DNA of 64,000 nucleotides from Fennellomyces sp. T-0311 (taxonomy: Eukaryota; Mucoromycota; Mucoromycetes; Mucorales; Lichtheimiaceae), in the NCBI GenBank assembly GCA_025266875.1, contig JALLLT010000039.1, forward strand, positions 362,039 through 426,038, in the 5' to 3' direction. The first letter of the stretch is position 1, and each line of letters opens with the position of its first letter. The notes beneath the pieces were generated by a model that saw nothing but the letters and a program-made list of their open reading frames with translations, was not told the DNA's origin and ran no database searches. The position numbers were made by a program, and so were the translations under genes. This document shows positions 14,307 through 25,854 of this stretch, piece after piece.

Positions 14307-15910
14307 AGGGAACGGTTCTGTATCTTAATAGCTTTACTTCTTTTTCTCTAGTTATCATATACGGGTGACATATTTTTTTTTTACATAAAGGGCATATCAA
14401 AAATTTTCTAGTATAACTATTATCTTTTTCATTTTAGCGTGTTCATTCGAAAGACTAGAACGGAAAATATAACTATATTTTTTATATTGTCAATGGCACT
14501 AAAATACGAGGCTAGTTGCGTTTTGTTTTCTTCGTACTACATTGGGCTATTTGGATCGTTACATTTACCGTGATACCAAGCTTTTGGAATTCCCTAGGGC
14601 TGTACTGAGGCCGTCAGCTAGATTGCATCGGATAACGGTGTTTTCCAGGTAATTTCTGGTAAAATATTTTGCGAATATTGATTTACTATGAATCACTCGC
14701 TTTTGCTACTATGTTTGACATTAATGTATTTAAGTATATAAGTGCTATGATCAAAGTAGCGCTGCATATTCTAGAAATTACATCATATGCTACACAGTAC
14801 GAAAATTGAATAGTTAATTACTTTACCCGTTCTATCGATTCTTCCCTTTCTTGACATAAGATGGTTTGTCATCAGTTCAGTAAAAGCCACTGCGGATCTC
14901 TTTGGTCCCGTTTCTAGACCCTTGACAATATGTATTGGGAACTTAAATAGTCCGATCCTCTTTTACAGCATCACTGAAGTTACGTTGAAGTGCATATTTT
15001 CGGTCCACTGATTATTCAAACTGAAAATTGCACACAAGAATCTTCTGGAAGGATGTTATATTAATAAAAGCAAGACGTAATCCCCTGGATTTACCTAGGT
15101 ACGGATATAATAAAAACCGTTACTACTTGATCAACGTGCAATTAGCCGTCTAAAGAGCCCTACTATGATCACATAAGACTAAAAGCTTTGGCTAAGTATG
15201 CAAATTTTTTCGCCCTGACAAACTGATACTTAAAGTCAAAGACATACACAACGGAAGCTGCTTTTACGTGAACTACTGCATATTACTTATGAAGGGTGAT
15301 GAATAAATGGGAGCAATAAAATCTGATGATGTCCGCCTACAACAGGATAATTCAATTTTTATATAAGCCATATTTCTTACATGATTTGTTGATGGTCAAG
15401 CAACGTTGCTATAGCAATAAAGTATTTGACACCTATCTATTATCCATTATCACAATGGCAGATGACCGTTCCCATATCGTTCTCAGCCGTGGACGGTACG
15501 TATTAGACTTCTTGTCACCGACCAACTTAGTACGTATTGCCCATTATGAAGTATGCACCAATGTAAGTATGCCGGGTGGGTCAAAATTTTCTTTGCCCAA
15601 ACATCCTTGCGAAGACCTATTGCACCCTCGATATTGTCATGATGCATCTTTAGTCTACGAGCCAAAGCGAATCCTTTTTTTTACAAGGAGTACTTATCAT
15701 GTGGTGACTTTTGTGCCGTAGTTATGAGATTCTAGACTTCATGTAGCACGTCGATCACATACACTATAAAAACAATGCATATATGCATAGGGCTTGTTCC
15801 TGAATTAAGTTATGTTTTGTGGTCAACGTCCTGTAATGCATGAATAAGAAGTCACTTTTTGCAAACTTGGCTTTTGCGTGCCGACGAAGCAAAGCTTAAA
15901 CCATTTTGAC
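14307..15910. other. 1.6-kb spacer, no gene seen
   Basis: A single 131-codon open frame at 15326-15721 has no domain, no splice partner and an odd composition, so I do not call it. The first part contains the chitin synthase 3' end and the last ~150 bases the UTP23 promoter. Confidence 0.5.
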
Positions 15911-16882
15911 ATGAGGTCTAAAACTCAACGAGCGTTCAAACGTCTCTTGCATGAATATACTCTTGGTTTCGGATTTCGAACGCCTTACCAGATTCTCGGT
16001 AATTCAACAGATTCTACGTTGATTTTACTTTATACTGACAGAAAACATCACAATTAGTCGATGCCGACTTTTGCAAAGAAGCAGCGAAACAAAAGATCGA
16101 CGTGAACGTTGAATTCCAAAAGACTTTTCAAGATCCAACTCTTCACTGTACATACCCTTATAAACCCTCATCATGTCACATTGGTTATTAACACACTATG
16201 CTTAGTTATCACGGAATGCAGTGTGCAAGAACTACGACGAAACGGTGGAGGTTCGTTCGAAGCACAACAAATTGCCAAGCAATTCGAACGACGACGATGC
16301 CCACATACACATGCGCCTATTGGCAGTGCCGAATGCGTGCTTCAGGTAGTTGGACCGACCAACGAGCATAATTACTGCGTCGCGTCACAAAACGAGTCCT
16401 TGCGCGAAAAGCTGCGAGAGATCCCTGGTATCCCACTGGTGTATGTCAAAGCACATATGGTCATCATGGAAATGATGCCAAAGAAAACCAAGCAACTGCT
16501 GAAACAGGCAAGTGATTAATTGCTTTTTTGTCATGGCAACAGTGAATTAACGGGTTACGATTAGAAAGAGTCGGATAAGCTGGGTGTATCGGCTCGCGAG
16601 AAGGAGCAGATCAACAAGCTGCTGGGAGTTAGTGAAGAAGAGGAACAGCCTAAGCCGAAAAAGAAGGTGAAAGGACCCAATCCACTCAGTGTCAAGAAAA
16701 AGAAAAAGATTGCACCACCGCCCCCAAAGAGCAAGACGGAGAAGCGGAAGCGCGAGGAAGACGAACAGCCAGCACAGCAGACAGAAACCAAAGTGGCAGA
16801 AAACAATATACCAGATGGTGGCGAAGGCAAAAAGAAGCGGCGGCGGCGGAAGAAGACCAAGCACGATAAAGATGAAGAATAA
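15911..16882 (+). CDS. UTP23: rRNA-processing PIN-domain protein Utp23
   Basis: Four exons (15911-15998, 16058-16147, 16206-16507, 16565-16882) encode 265 aa. It starts MRSKTQRAFKRLLHEYTLGFGFR-PYQILVDADF, the typical Utp23/Fcf1 PIN entry. It continues with TECSVQELRR and AKQFERRRCPH, where the Cys/His are part of the Utp23 zinc site. NEHNYCVASQ and REIPGIPLVYV complete the PIN fold. The last third is Lys/Arg-rich (VKGPNPLSVKKKKK), as expected for nucleolar targeting. Utp23 belongs to the small-subunit processome and is needed for release of snR30/U17 during 18S rRNA maturation. The intron at 16508-16564 is GC-AG with the consensus CAG/GCAAGT donor. The intron at 16148-16205 is inferred from restoring the PIN alignment. 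Confidence 0.9.
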
Positions 16883-16959
16883 TTTCGTTTATAAAGTAAA
16901 GAACTGTATGACTAATATATAGAAAGGGGGTTTCTTTTTCAGTTTACACTTTATGTGAG

Positions 16960-17025
16960 ATGTGTGTGCGTGCGTGCGTGTGTTGTATTTTTGTACATCG
17001 GAAAAAGAGAGAGAGAGAGAGCAAA
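16960..17025 (+). repeat. simple-sequence tracts (TG/CG and GA)
   Basis: A tgtgtgcgtgcgtgcgtg tract near 16961-16982 and a (GA)n tract near 17006-17022 lie between the convergent UTP23 and CBS/PB1 genes. Confidence 0.7.
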
Positions 17026-17042
17026 AAATCAAGGGAAATAAT

Positions 17043-19445
17043 CTAACGGTGCTTTGGACTCACACGAGAATAAGCAAAAACGCCCAAAATCACCACGCCC
17101 AGGAACGCAATTGCTGCTGGCAGCATGAGCTCTTGAGGAACTGCAGACCCACCCTGATACTCTGCATCACTCTCGTCCTCTGGCTCGAATCGACGCGAGT
17201 GTCTCTTTGAGCTACGTTTTCGGCTCCTTCGTTCTCCTGCTACAGATCCATTCTCCGAACGTTTGTCTGTGATTCCGTTTGCATAAAACTGGACAGGAGA
17301 TTCGACGCGAACCGGGGTATCAGGCTGAGGGGTTGCCGGTGGTTGTGGTTCATCGGGCTTGGTCGTATCGTGGACAAACAACTTGACGCGATCATGGCCC
17401 AGCTTGCGAGCCAACTGCACCGAATCCGTCACATCCGCATCCGACGTAATCAGCACCTGATCGTTCTCGTCGTCCAGATACGATACAGAGAGCCACTCTT
17501 GGCTGCCCGTCTCTGCACCAGCATCATGTTCCCCGATCACCTTCTGACGCACGTTGTCCAGTAGCTGCGAGAAGCTGTTGCTGGATGACGTGAATCGATG
17601 TGTTTTGCCGCCGTCCGAAGTAAACTTGAACGCAAAGGTGCCGTCGTCATAGTTGTTACGGCTGTGTTGTCGGGATGAAAGATGCTGCGACGAGTTGGCC
17701 GACAAACTGTCTTCGTTGTGCGCAACCATGCTGGCCGATTCGTTTGGTGTGATTTCCGGGAATCCTTGCAGTTGTGATAGAGACGCGGATGGTTCTGGAG
17801 AAATCGCGTTCACTTGTTGTGGTGCCAAATGGCCAGACGCATGAGGGGATGACAGTGGGTCAGATGACTGAGATTCGCTCTCGGCCATCTCGGGCGATCC
17901 AAAACTGTCCCAGAAACGGGACCACATTGGTCCTTCGCCATCGTTTCCTTGCATGCTGTGAATCTAAGGGCATACGTCAATACATGTGCCTTCTCTTTCA
18001 AATAATGTGCTGACACGAACCTGCTCTAGGGTAGCATAGGTGAGCTTCAATACATCCACCATACCTACAACTGCTCCGTTCTCCAAGACTGGGAGGTTGA
18101 GGAAATGTCCGTCTGGATAGCTATTAGTAAAGGTGCTTCTTGAAATTCAATACGTTGCACAAGTTACCATTCATCCGATGAAGAGCGTCCATGATGGTGG
18201 TTTGGGGAGTGGCTGTATCGGGATGAGGAGTCATGACACGCACAACCGAGCAGTTCTCGGGAATCAAACCAGCTGCAATGACTCGCAAAACAACATCCTT
18301 GCTAAACCAAAACGGAATCAGTCACACGGCGCATATGCATTACGGAGAAAGAGAAACTCACGTTGTGAAAATACCAGCCAACCCTTCACGATCAGCAACA
18401 AGCACAGCTGTGGTGTGGAACTCCTTCATCATGCGTGCAACATCACGGACGTTGGTCTTGACGCTGACTTCCGCCGGCGGAGTACCATCAAGCACCGATC
18501 CGAGATCAGGACAGGACATGCGGTCACGCAAGGCTTCCATATACTGCACCAACTGGACAGGGCTACTTTGCCATTCACGTTCTACACCCTCAAGCGCATC
18601 ATAAAGCTTGCGCGACGAACCATACGCGCGCTCCATCTTGTCAAGAGCCTCGTACAGGCATTTGGTGATATCAAGCAATCCAAAAATATCGCCTTCTTCG
18701 TTACACACAGGCTATTACAAAATATCTTGTCTTGTTAATGTCACCATAGAAACGGTAGAAAGAATAAAGTTACCAAGTGACGGAAACCACGGGAGACCAT
18801 CAAGTTGAGTGCATCCGTTGCCGATGTATCGGAAGTCACGCACATTGGACCCTTGGTCATGATGGTAGATACAGTCGTTGCTCTACCCCTTTGTCAGTAC
18901 TTGTGCTTCCTTATTTGTGTATTGTTTTTTTTCTGTACCTTGCATCTAACGCTTCAGCAACCACTCTGTAAGCCAAATCCTTTGCCTATAAACAAATGCT
19001 ATGCTTGAACTTTTTGTTTAGATCACATACGCTGGTATAGACTTACTGTAAAGATACCGCTCAAATGGTCGTCTTCGTCTACTACCAAAACACAGTCGCT
19101 TCGTTTGGCGGCCATTAACTGAGCAGCTTCAATGACCAACAGGTTCTCCTTTACGGTCAATGCCTGTGAAGGACGCAATGCCGAAACGGTTCCAGCAATC
19201 TTGCGAGTTTGTCGTACTCTGTTGCCGCCTGCACGTTTCTTTGACAGCTCTTGCTCGAGTTTTTTGCGAATGGCCTTTTTTGTTTTTTTTTTTTCTTAGA
19301 AATGTGGAACGAAGAGGTAAAAAGAAAAACCGTTATGTAGTATTACCTCGTCCCTCTTGGACTGACGTTGTCGACTACCCGTACCATCGTAGTCGGTGCG
19401 GTGCGAAGCTACAGATGGGATTCGAGAACTGGAACGTTTGGTCAT
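17043..19445 (-). CDS. four-CBS, PB1-domain tail-anchored protein
   Basis: Eight exons (19347-19445, 19047-19274, 18939-18985, 18774-18882, 18362-18711, 18168-18301, 18021-18112, 17043-17963) encode 659 aa. Two tandem CBS pairs (Bateman modules) make up the first ~370 residues. Examples are AAKRSDCVLVVDEDDHLSGIFT with KDLAYRVV, and EFHTTAVLVADREGLAGIFT with KDVVLRV. A PB1 domain follows (FAFKFTSDGGKTHRF to SYLDDENDQVLI). Basic linkers lead to one C-terminal hydrophobic helix (LPAAIAFLGVVILGVFAY), which suggests a tail anchor. The architecture matches the fungal family that includes S. pombe Mug70. CBS modules usually sense adenine nucleotides and PB1 mediates dimerisation; the exact role is not known to me. 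It is tail to tail with UTP23. An ATG 39 bases upstream (19484) is also in frame. Confidence 0.9.
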
Positions 19446-22400
19446 TGTGGTATTATGTTGTGTCCACTCAGATAAAACAAACACGCGACACTTTCCGAGT
19501 CCCTTTCAAGGTCAAGAGATGTTTTGAAAGCCCGCGCCTCGGAAGCGGGCGGATGGACCGTGTAACGTTGCCACCCACACAAATCAAATCTGCAGTCCAA
19601 CCTTCTGAGTGTATACTGAGCGCTTCCGCAGGTGAGGGGCAAGGGTTCCTCAGTCAGGTACTCTTTCAGCTCTAGCGAGCGGTACGAGGTTTCCTCTGCC
19701 CATACGTACTATGAGTAACGTCAGCTGTCGTTCGGAACGGATGCAGGGTTTTTTTTAGATGCAAATGGGACGAAACGCATCGAATTTTGAAATACTCACC
19801 GAAAAGCTAAGAAAGTGCCCGGTACTTTGCTCAGAATTCCGATCCTCACTCTCGAATGTTGGCATATCCGCTTGAAAAAAGCTTGTATTTTGTCAGCAGA
19901 GTTTGGCATTATCACGAAAAAGGTGGTAGCCAACCGATATAGAAAATTAACTACGACTGCTTGCCACAGCAGCACACATGTAGTAAAATAGAAAGTTGCT
20001 CTGCTAGGCAACCTGAGAGAGGTCCAGCGCAAATACAAGAAGTTGATTTCACATTGTATCCGAACCTTTAATTTCAGCCGTAGAACTGACACTTCGATTT
20101 TGTTTACATGGTGCAGCAGAAAAGACAATTACGCCAGGCTTTGCCAAGTGAAGACTAAATAAAACCTTGCTGCGGTCATAAGGAATGAAAATGTTTTATT
20201 CTTGATGTTTGTGGAGCTGCTTTGGTGGTAAAGCATCACTAAAAGTGTGCGTAGATGTTATGATATGGCGTAGAAAGTCCATCGCTGGATGAGCCAGGAA
20301 CATGCTCAGAGATATTTCGTACATGCTACTAGCGCAAAACAAGAAACGTAAAAAGTCAATGTTATTATTTTTAACAAACTTATACACCCTTTAACGACCA
20401 GTTTATTTATCAAATGCTATTATTGGCTTGAATTATATAATTCTGAATTACTGTAATCGGCCTAGAGAAACCACCAAATTTCACTCTTCCTTCACTCTTC
20501 CGCCCTAACTTCTCCAGTTAGGCATAGAAGATCTCCAGATTTACTCTATACGTATTTTTACTCTCATTTATACGACTTTTCTTATTCATCCAAGTCATGT
20601 AAAGCGCTGGGTGATCCAGAAAGCGAGATTAGCGCCGATTTTTGTGTACTTTTAGGATAACTTTTAATCTAGTCGCTGGTTCGACAGAATATAAAAACCG
20701 TTGAATACGGCTTGACTTTCTCTACAAAGTATACTACTAAATGAAGTTACTCCAATAGCCGGATAGATCAGAATAAAATGAAACAAGAATTGACTAGAAA
20801 CACTTCCGTTGAATCGGCCAGCGATCGGTTTCACTTGATGTATAGAGGCAAATTATAGAGAAAATATAGGCACATGCAGAGATCTGGATAGCTAGCTGAA
20901 CCAGCAGTTGAATAAAGTGATTTTTTAAAAGCAAGCAAGATACTATGGATGGGATTGAGGACTCAGCCAGTGATTCGATTTACTTAATTAGTAATGTATT
21001 TTGTAGACAAAGTATAATCGCATCCAATGGCTTTAGAGCTAGTTAAACCAGCAGATGGATGAAAAATAATATTTGAAAACATGCATGTATCAGTTATAAT
21101 CACCGTTTTTGACTGATCGAGCATATCAAGCGATTTATTTTACTATAAATACGAGTAGAAACATGAGTAAAGAAGAGGTATAAAGTTTAACAAGACAGCT
21201 ATTACCTAGTAACCATATCAACCAGTCCATTTCCGTATTATCATAGCAGTAGCTATGTAGTAATTGTAGCAGCCACTACTTTTACAGTAAATAGCACCTT
21301 ATTTCCAACTACGTACCGGGTTTTCAGGAACTTTCATTTATAGAAATCTACTAGCTAATGTTTAGAAAGGAACCGCCAACCATTGGCGTATCTCAGATTA
21401 ATATTCGAGAATGTAATGTTAGTGCGAATCATTGAACGTAAAAACGCATGTTTATTATCACTTTCAAGGAGTCCAGAAGAGCCTGCTGTCGCCAATCACT
21501 ATAGATGGTGTCCGAAAAACAATGACATCTCGTAGTATGCACTTCGCATCACCATTTGCTCGTATTTTAGCATGCGCGAACAGGCGGTATATCGTGACGA
21601 CAGTGCTGGTAGAGATATTAATTGTGGGCCCGTGGTGTCAGAAGTGTATCAGCCTAGTGATTAACAAGTACATATACCTTTTCAGAGGTATGATCGACTC
21701 TATGAGTACGATGGCATATTTCTTTATGGTGCATAATTTCGGCCTTGACTATTTGTATCTTGCTCATTAGCTGATAAGTATATTTCTTGCAGATGTTATG
21801 GTCCAGACAAAGAAAGGCTTGTTTGGATTGGTAATGCGACGAACCCTTTGGCTTGTTATGATCAAATACACCTTCGCTTCTCGAAAACTTCTTGCAATAG
21901 GCTATGGGATTTTGGATTTATTTTACACATTATCATTGGGGAAACGTGAACTGTCGTTTGTAGATGGATTTACGCTTATCTCTTTTTCCACTGTGCTTAT
22001 TTCTTGGCTAATATCAATGTCACAATTGTCTGATCTCCGTCGCAAGGCTAGCGCGCCAGATACTGAATGCGTTATGAAGAGAACAAAGATCCGGAGGAGG
22101 ACTCGTGTTTGCAAAGAATGGTGCTACTTTTTGAAAAATATAGCCTTGCGAATGGAGTTTCAGGCTATTTCATTTTTTTTCTGATACATCAATAAGCAAC
22201 GCTTAACTCAATAGAAAACTTGGGTCTTAGATTGTGAACAGTAAGAGGCAAGAGAGGATATGGGTTTTCAGATTTTCAGACGAGTAGATTTTATGTATGA
22301 ATTGTTACATATGGCATCCGACCAAGGATACATATGTAAGCTAAGATAGCGTGCTACACGATACGTTATAAATATGGAACGGTGCAGACCCAGAGAAGAT

Positions 22401-23352
22401 AATGCAGGTCCCAGGATCGACAAGTTCTCATGGCAGTAGCTGTTGGCAAAATGCACATCGTTAACGGAAAAGCAATATAAAAAAAGCAGTTCCACAGTAA
22501 CCCAATTCCGAATTTTTTCATCAGTACACGAAGGCAGTTACCATGATTTATTTTACGGCGGTGGTCCCGTTCACTAGCCTCAAATACAGCTAGGATGCCT
22601 TAGTGTCCTATTTAATACCTGGACATAAAGACTTTCTATGACTCTTGTCTGTACGATACTTTCCACCGATATAAGACCATTTACCGCTCCAAAGGCCATC
22701 AATTCAGACCATCGAGTGCAATTGTACAGTTCTATTGGTCCCCCGATACTCAGTTCAGAAGCCTGTGAAAGTGGCTGCTCCAGATCCTAATTGACGGTAC
22801 CCTCTATAGTTTTGCCAATACGGACAGGAGGAGTCCTGAAAGTAAAATGATTAATCTGACTTATCCCTGGATAGTCAGTTCCATGGGGGCTTAGATGAGG
22901 TTAGGCTCCTGGTGTGGAAGTTTTTGCTCTAGCGAATACTCAGCAGTGAAAGGAATGACCTACCAGATTAAATAAAGTGGATGATGCTTTCTTGTACTGT
23001 ATATTTGATTTAACTCTTACCTCTGTTGGGATTATTTGCCGAGCACATAGGCCTCGACCTCGAACCATTCTTCTAGTGGCGGTTGATGGACCAGGTCGAA
23101 AGTGGTAGTTGTGTAAGAGACATTACAAAGTGCCCACAGAGGAGAGGAGAGAAAGTTGTATGTTCTTACGCCCCTACCTGTGCTTATAATATATCTTTCA
23201 AGGTACCCATTTATATAAGTACTCATGCGGATACGCAGGGTTAGCAGAGCCTCAGATCGATACATGGATAGCGACACTTCAAACAGTCTCTATATACTGC
23301 GTGTTTGTTTGCGTATGTTACAGAATTTTATAAGCAGCTTATTATATAACTT
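19446..23352. other. 3.9-kb gene-poor region with degenerate repeats
   Basis: No intact gene is supported. Two same-frame open stretches (21432-21770, 21798-22184) have no recognised domain and may be relics. Around 20880-21080 similar phrases recur (for example gctagctgaaccagcag and gctagttaaaccagcag), suggesting old duplicated repeat units. An open frame on minus (about 22596-22787) is interrupted upstream and may be decayed coding sequence. The right end holds the 3' flank of the TrpRS gene. Confidence 0.5.
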
Positions 23353-24948
23353 CTATGGCTGAATCTTCCTGCTGCCATCCATAAAGAACTTGACAGTTTC
23401 AGGGGTGATGGCCGCCTTACGCTTCTGGAAGTCTCCAACAACCTTTTGCAATTCCTCGATACAACGCTTCTTCAGCTCACCCGTCATCATTTCACCCGAC
23501 TTGTACAGCTAAGGAAGGGGGCAAGAAAGACTGCTTTAGGGCAAAGCATCATATGGTGAATGGACAACACTTACGTCGTGAATACGCTTCAACTCTTCAT
23601 CATCATCCAAGAAGAAGCTCAGGTACTGGTAAGCAACATCAACGTCTGGGTTACCACCATTGGCGCGGTGTTCCTCGACGGTAGCTCCGCCGCCGGAGAA
23701 AGCGTACTTGTTGATCTACAATAAAATGTGTCAACAAATGTCACATTCGGCAAGTTTTGGCGCGCTCAAACCTTGTTCTTGATCTGGTTAGGCGTGTCGC
23801 TCAAGAAGATAGCCGAAGTGTCAACAGACGCGCTCATCTTGGTTTGTGAACCTTGCAAGGCTGGGAAGAATTTGGCATGGAGCAATGCAGGCTTGGGGTA
23901 TTTGAGACGGGCAGCAACGTCACGAGTCAGACGGAAATAGGGATCCTGGTCAATAGCGCATGGAATCAAGCATGGAATATCCTTCTTGCCTCCAAAGATC
24001 TGAGGGAACGAGTTGGAGAACGATGGAGCGGCTTGGACGGCGACAAAGTGAAGCTTGCCCACCGCATCACTAACTAACGCGTCAAACATTCGGCTCTATC
24101 CCGGCTAGACGCTTGTACTTACGAGTCATTGAAGCCAAAGGTGGCCTTGGACTGGTTGGTGGTGATGCAGCGCGAAATGCGGACGACATTGTGATAAAAG
24201 GGGCCACTGTACATATTTGGTCAGTACACGCCACTCGGAGCCCCACGCCACCTTACCCAACGTAGTCCAGGTTCGAAAAGATAAAGGTCTTTTCGGGCTT
24301 GAATCCCAGTGCAATGATATCCTTTGCATTCGCTTCGGCAAATTCGTGACACTTTTCCACAGTCAAGTTTTGCTTGAACAGGAATTTTTCGTCGTCGGTC
24401 AGCTGGATCACAATAGGCACGTCAAACACATCCTGCAGCCATCTAACACACACCCATCGTCAGTTTCCATGGACCCGCCTCCCGTACTCGCCCGTTTTAC
24501 TTTACTGGCAAAAGATAAAGGGAATCATGTGACCCATATGCATGGACGCGCTGGAAGGACCGCGGCCGGTGTACAAGTAGAATGGCTTCTTTTGCTCATA
24601 ACGATCCAGAATACGACCGAATTCTCTGCAAACCAGACATTACTATCAGAGTTACCGCTTTCACCCTTGTGCCTACTACCTGTGCGAGAAAAAGGTACCG
24701 CGACGCAGCAAAAGGTGAGGTCTGCGTCCAGTCAACTTCTCAAAGCGATCAAGCAGCGCCTGATCAATGGGCCGAGTACCAAACTTGTCAATGAGTTTGT
24801 TGTAGTCGATGGCCTGCTGGACACCATCGACCACCGCACCTTCAACTTCCCAGGGTGTAACGTTCTGTTCAGCGGTGGAGGCAGGAGGGGCTTCGACCTC
24901 CTTGACGGTCATGTCGGCGACGCTTTTGGAGAGTTCTTTTTCGGACAT
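23353..24948 (-). CDS. WRS1: cytoplasmic tryptophanyl-tRNA synthetase
   Basis: Seven exons (24680-24948, 24506-24625, 24257-24442, 24123-24206, 23772-24069, 23575-23715, 23353-23508) encode 417 aa, the usual eukaryotic cytosolic length. This class I synthetase charges tRNA-Trp. [18 protein letters not shown] (about residue 117) carries the HIGH-equivalent signature, with the RGPSS pattern typical of eukaryotic/archaeal TrpRS. TKMSAS (about 297-301) is the KMSKS loop. [11 protein letters not shown] and [15 protein letters not shown] are further family signatures. The C terminus keeps the MTGELKK segment of the anticodon-binding part. There is no organelle presequence, so I infer a cytosolic enzyme. 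It shares a 136-bp divergent promoter region with the EF-P gene. Confidence 0.96.
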
Positions 24949-25084
24949 TGCGTGTTGAAAGAGGAACGGGACAACGACGTGCTTTTGCGGGGATATATTT
25001 AAAGAGCAAAAGGTTGCCGTATTGAGATAGTGGCTTGGTGAACCTGACTCATACTTCTTTTATATTTTTGTCAACATTGAACCG
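24949..25084. promoter_or_regulatory. bidirectional promoter, TrpRS / mitochondrial EF-P
   Basis: Only 136 bases separate the two divergent start codons, so the core promoters and both leaders must share this segment. It contains an AT-rich core (tatattt and cttttatatttttg). Shared use would link a cytosolic and a mitochondrial translation gene. Confidence 0.6.
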
Positions 25085-25854
25085 ATGGCATCCGTACTTG
25101 GACGTACTGTTTTCCGAGCACCAGCGCGCTTGACCAATGTCCTAGGCAAGCGTCATTACAAAATGAGCGTGCAAAGCGTCAAAAAAGGCCAAATTATTCA
25201 GTTGAAAGACAAGGCGTGGCGCGTGCTGAACCGCGACTCGTCGTCTTCTGGCCGTGGAGGTGCCGTGGTTAAAGTGGATATGCAAGATATCTTTTCGAAT
25301 GCTAAAATTAATGAGCGCTTCAAGTCTGGCGATACGGTTGAAAGTGAGAGATACATGGGTATATGAAGGACACGTTTCTTATGCAACAACACCAGTCTTG
25401 AACATGCAGGACGAAGCATATCAGTATCTGTATGCAGACGGCACCACGCTGCATTTCTTAAACTTGGAGACCTTTGAAGAGATTGAAATGCCAAGTGAGG
25501 CCTGCGATGGCGGAGAAGAGTCGTTTGCCATGCTTGAAGGTCAGATTGTTTATACCCTTTTTCTCGATTCATGCAAAAGCTAAGCCCAGAGCAACAGATG
25601 GCATGAATGTCTCTGTTAGTTTCCTCACCACGCCTGATGATGGTCGTAAGCCGGTCATTTTTAAACTGCCGTCCAACTATACTTTTACCGTGGATTCGGT
25701 TGTTGAGCGCGCCGGTCAGGCTGCCAAAGGCACAGTTTATAAAACTGCCACATTGACCAATGGTGCAAAGCTTCAAGTGCCTGAATTTGTCCATCCCGGT
25801 GACCGTATCATTGTTGACATTGAGTCTAGAAAATACGTTAAACGCGAACTGTAA
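25085..25854 (+). CDS. mitochondrial elongation factor P
   Basis: Three exons (25085-25343, 25396-25539, 25598-25854) encode 219 aa. A ~26-residue Arg/Ala-rich presequence precedes the EF-P core. The N-terminal KOW-like domain runs from KKGQIIQLKDKAWRVL, the middle OB domain carries YQYLYADG and HFLNLETFEE, and the C-terminal OB domain ends KLQVPEFVHPGDRIIVDIES. EF-P binds stalled ribosomes between the P and E sites and promotes proline-rich peptide bond formation; here it would act on the mitoribosome. The tip loop reads SSSGRGGA, with Arg57 where bacterial EF-P usually has the modified Lys. The second acceptor (accag at 25391-25395) is chosen because it alone restores the frame into YQYLYAD. 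Confidence 0.88.

Noticed and set aside
15326..15721. 131-codon open frame
   Set aside because: No domain, no splice partner and composition like non-coding AT-rich DNA.
19160..19675. 171-codon plus-strand open frame
   Set aside because: Lies opposite the first exons of the CBS/PB1 gene and its promoter; a shadow frame.
21432..22184. Two same-frame open frames as one gene, or a second Fanzor relic (a YRDDSAGRDI-like string in another frame)
   Set aside because: No zinc-ribbon cysteines upstream, stops in the alternative frame and no consistent exon chain.
22596..22850. Open minus-strand frame
   Set aside because: Interrupted by an in-frame stop and without ATG or recognisable family; could be chance.
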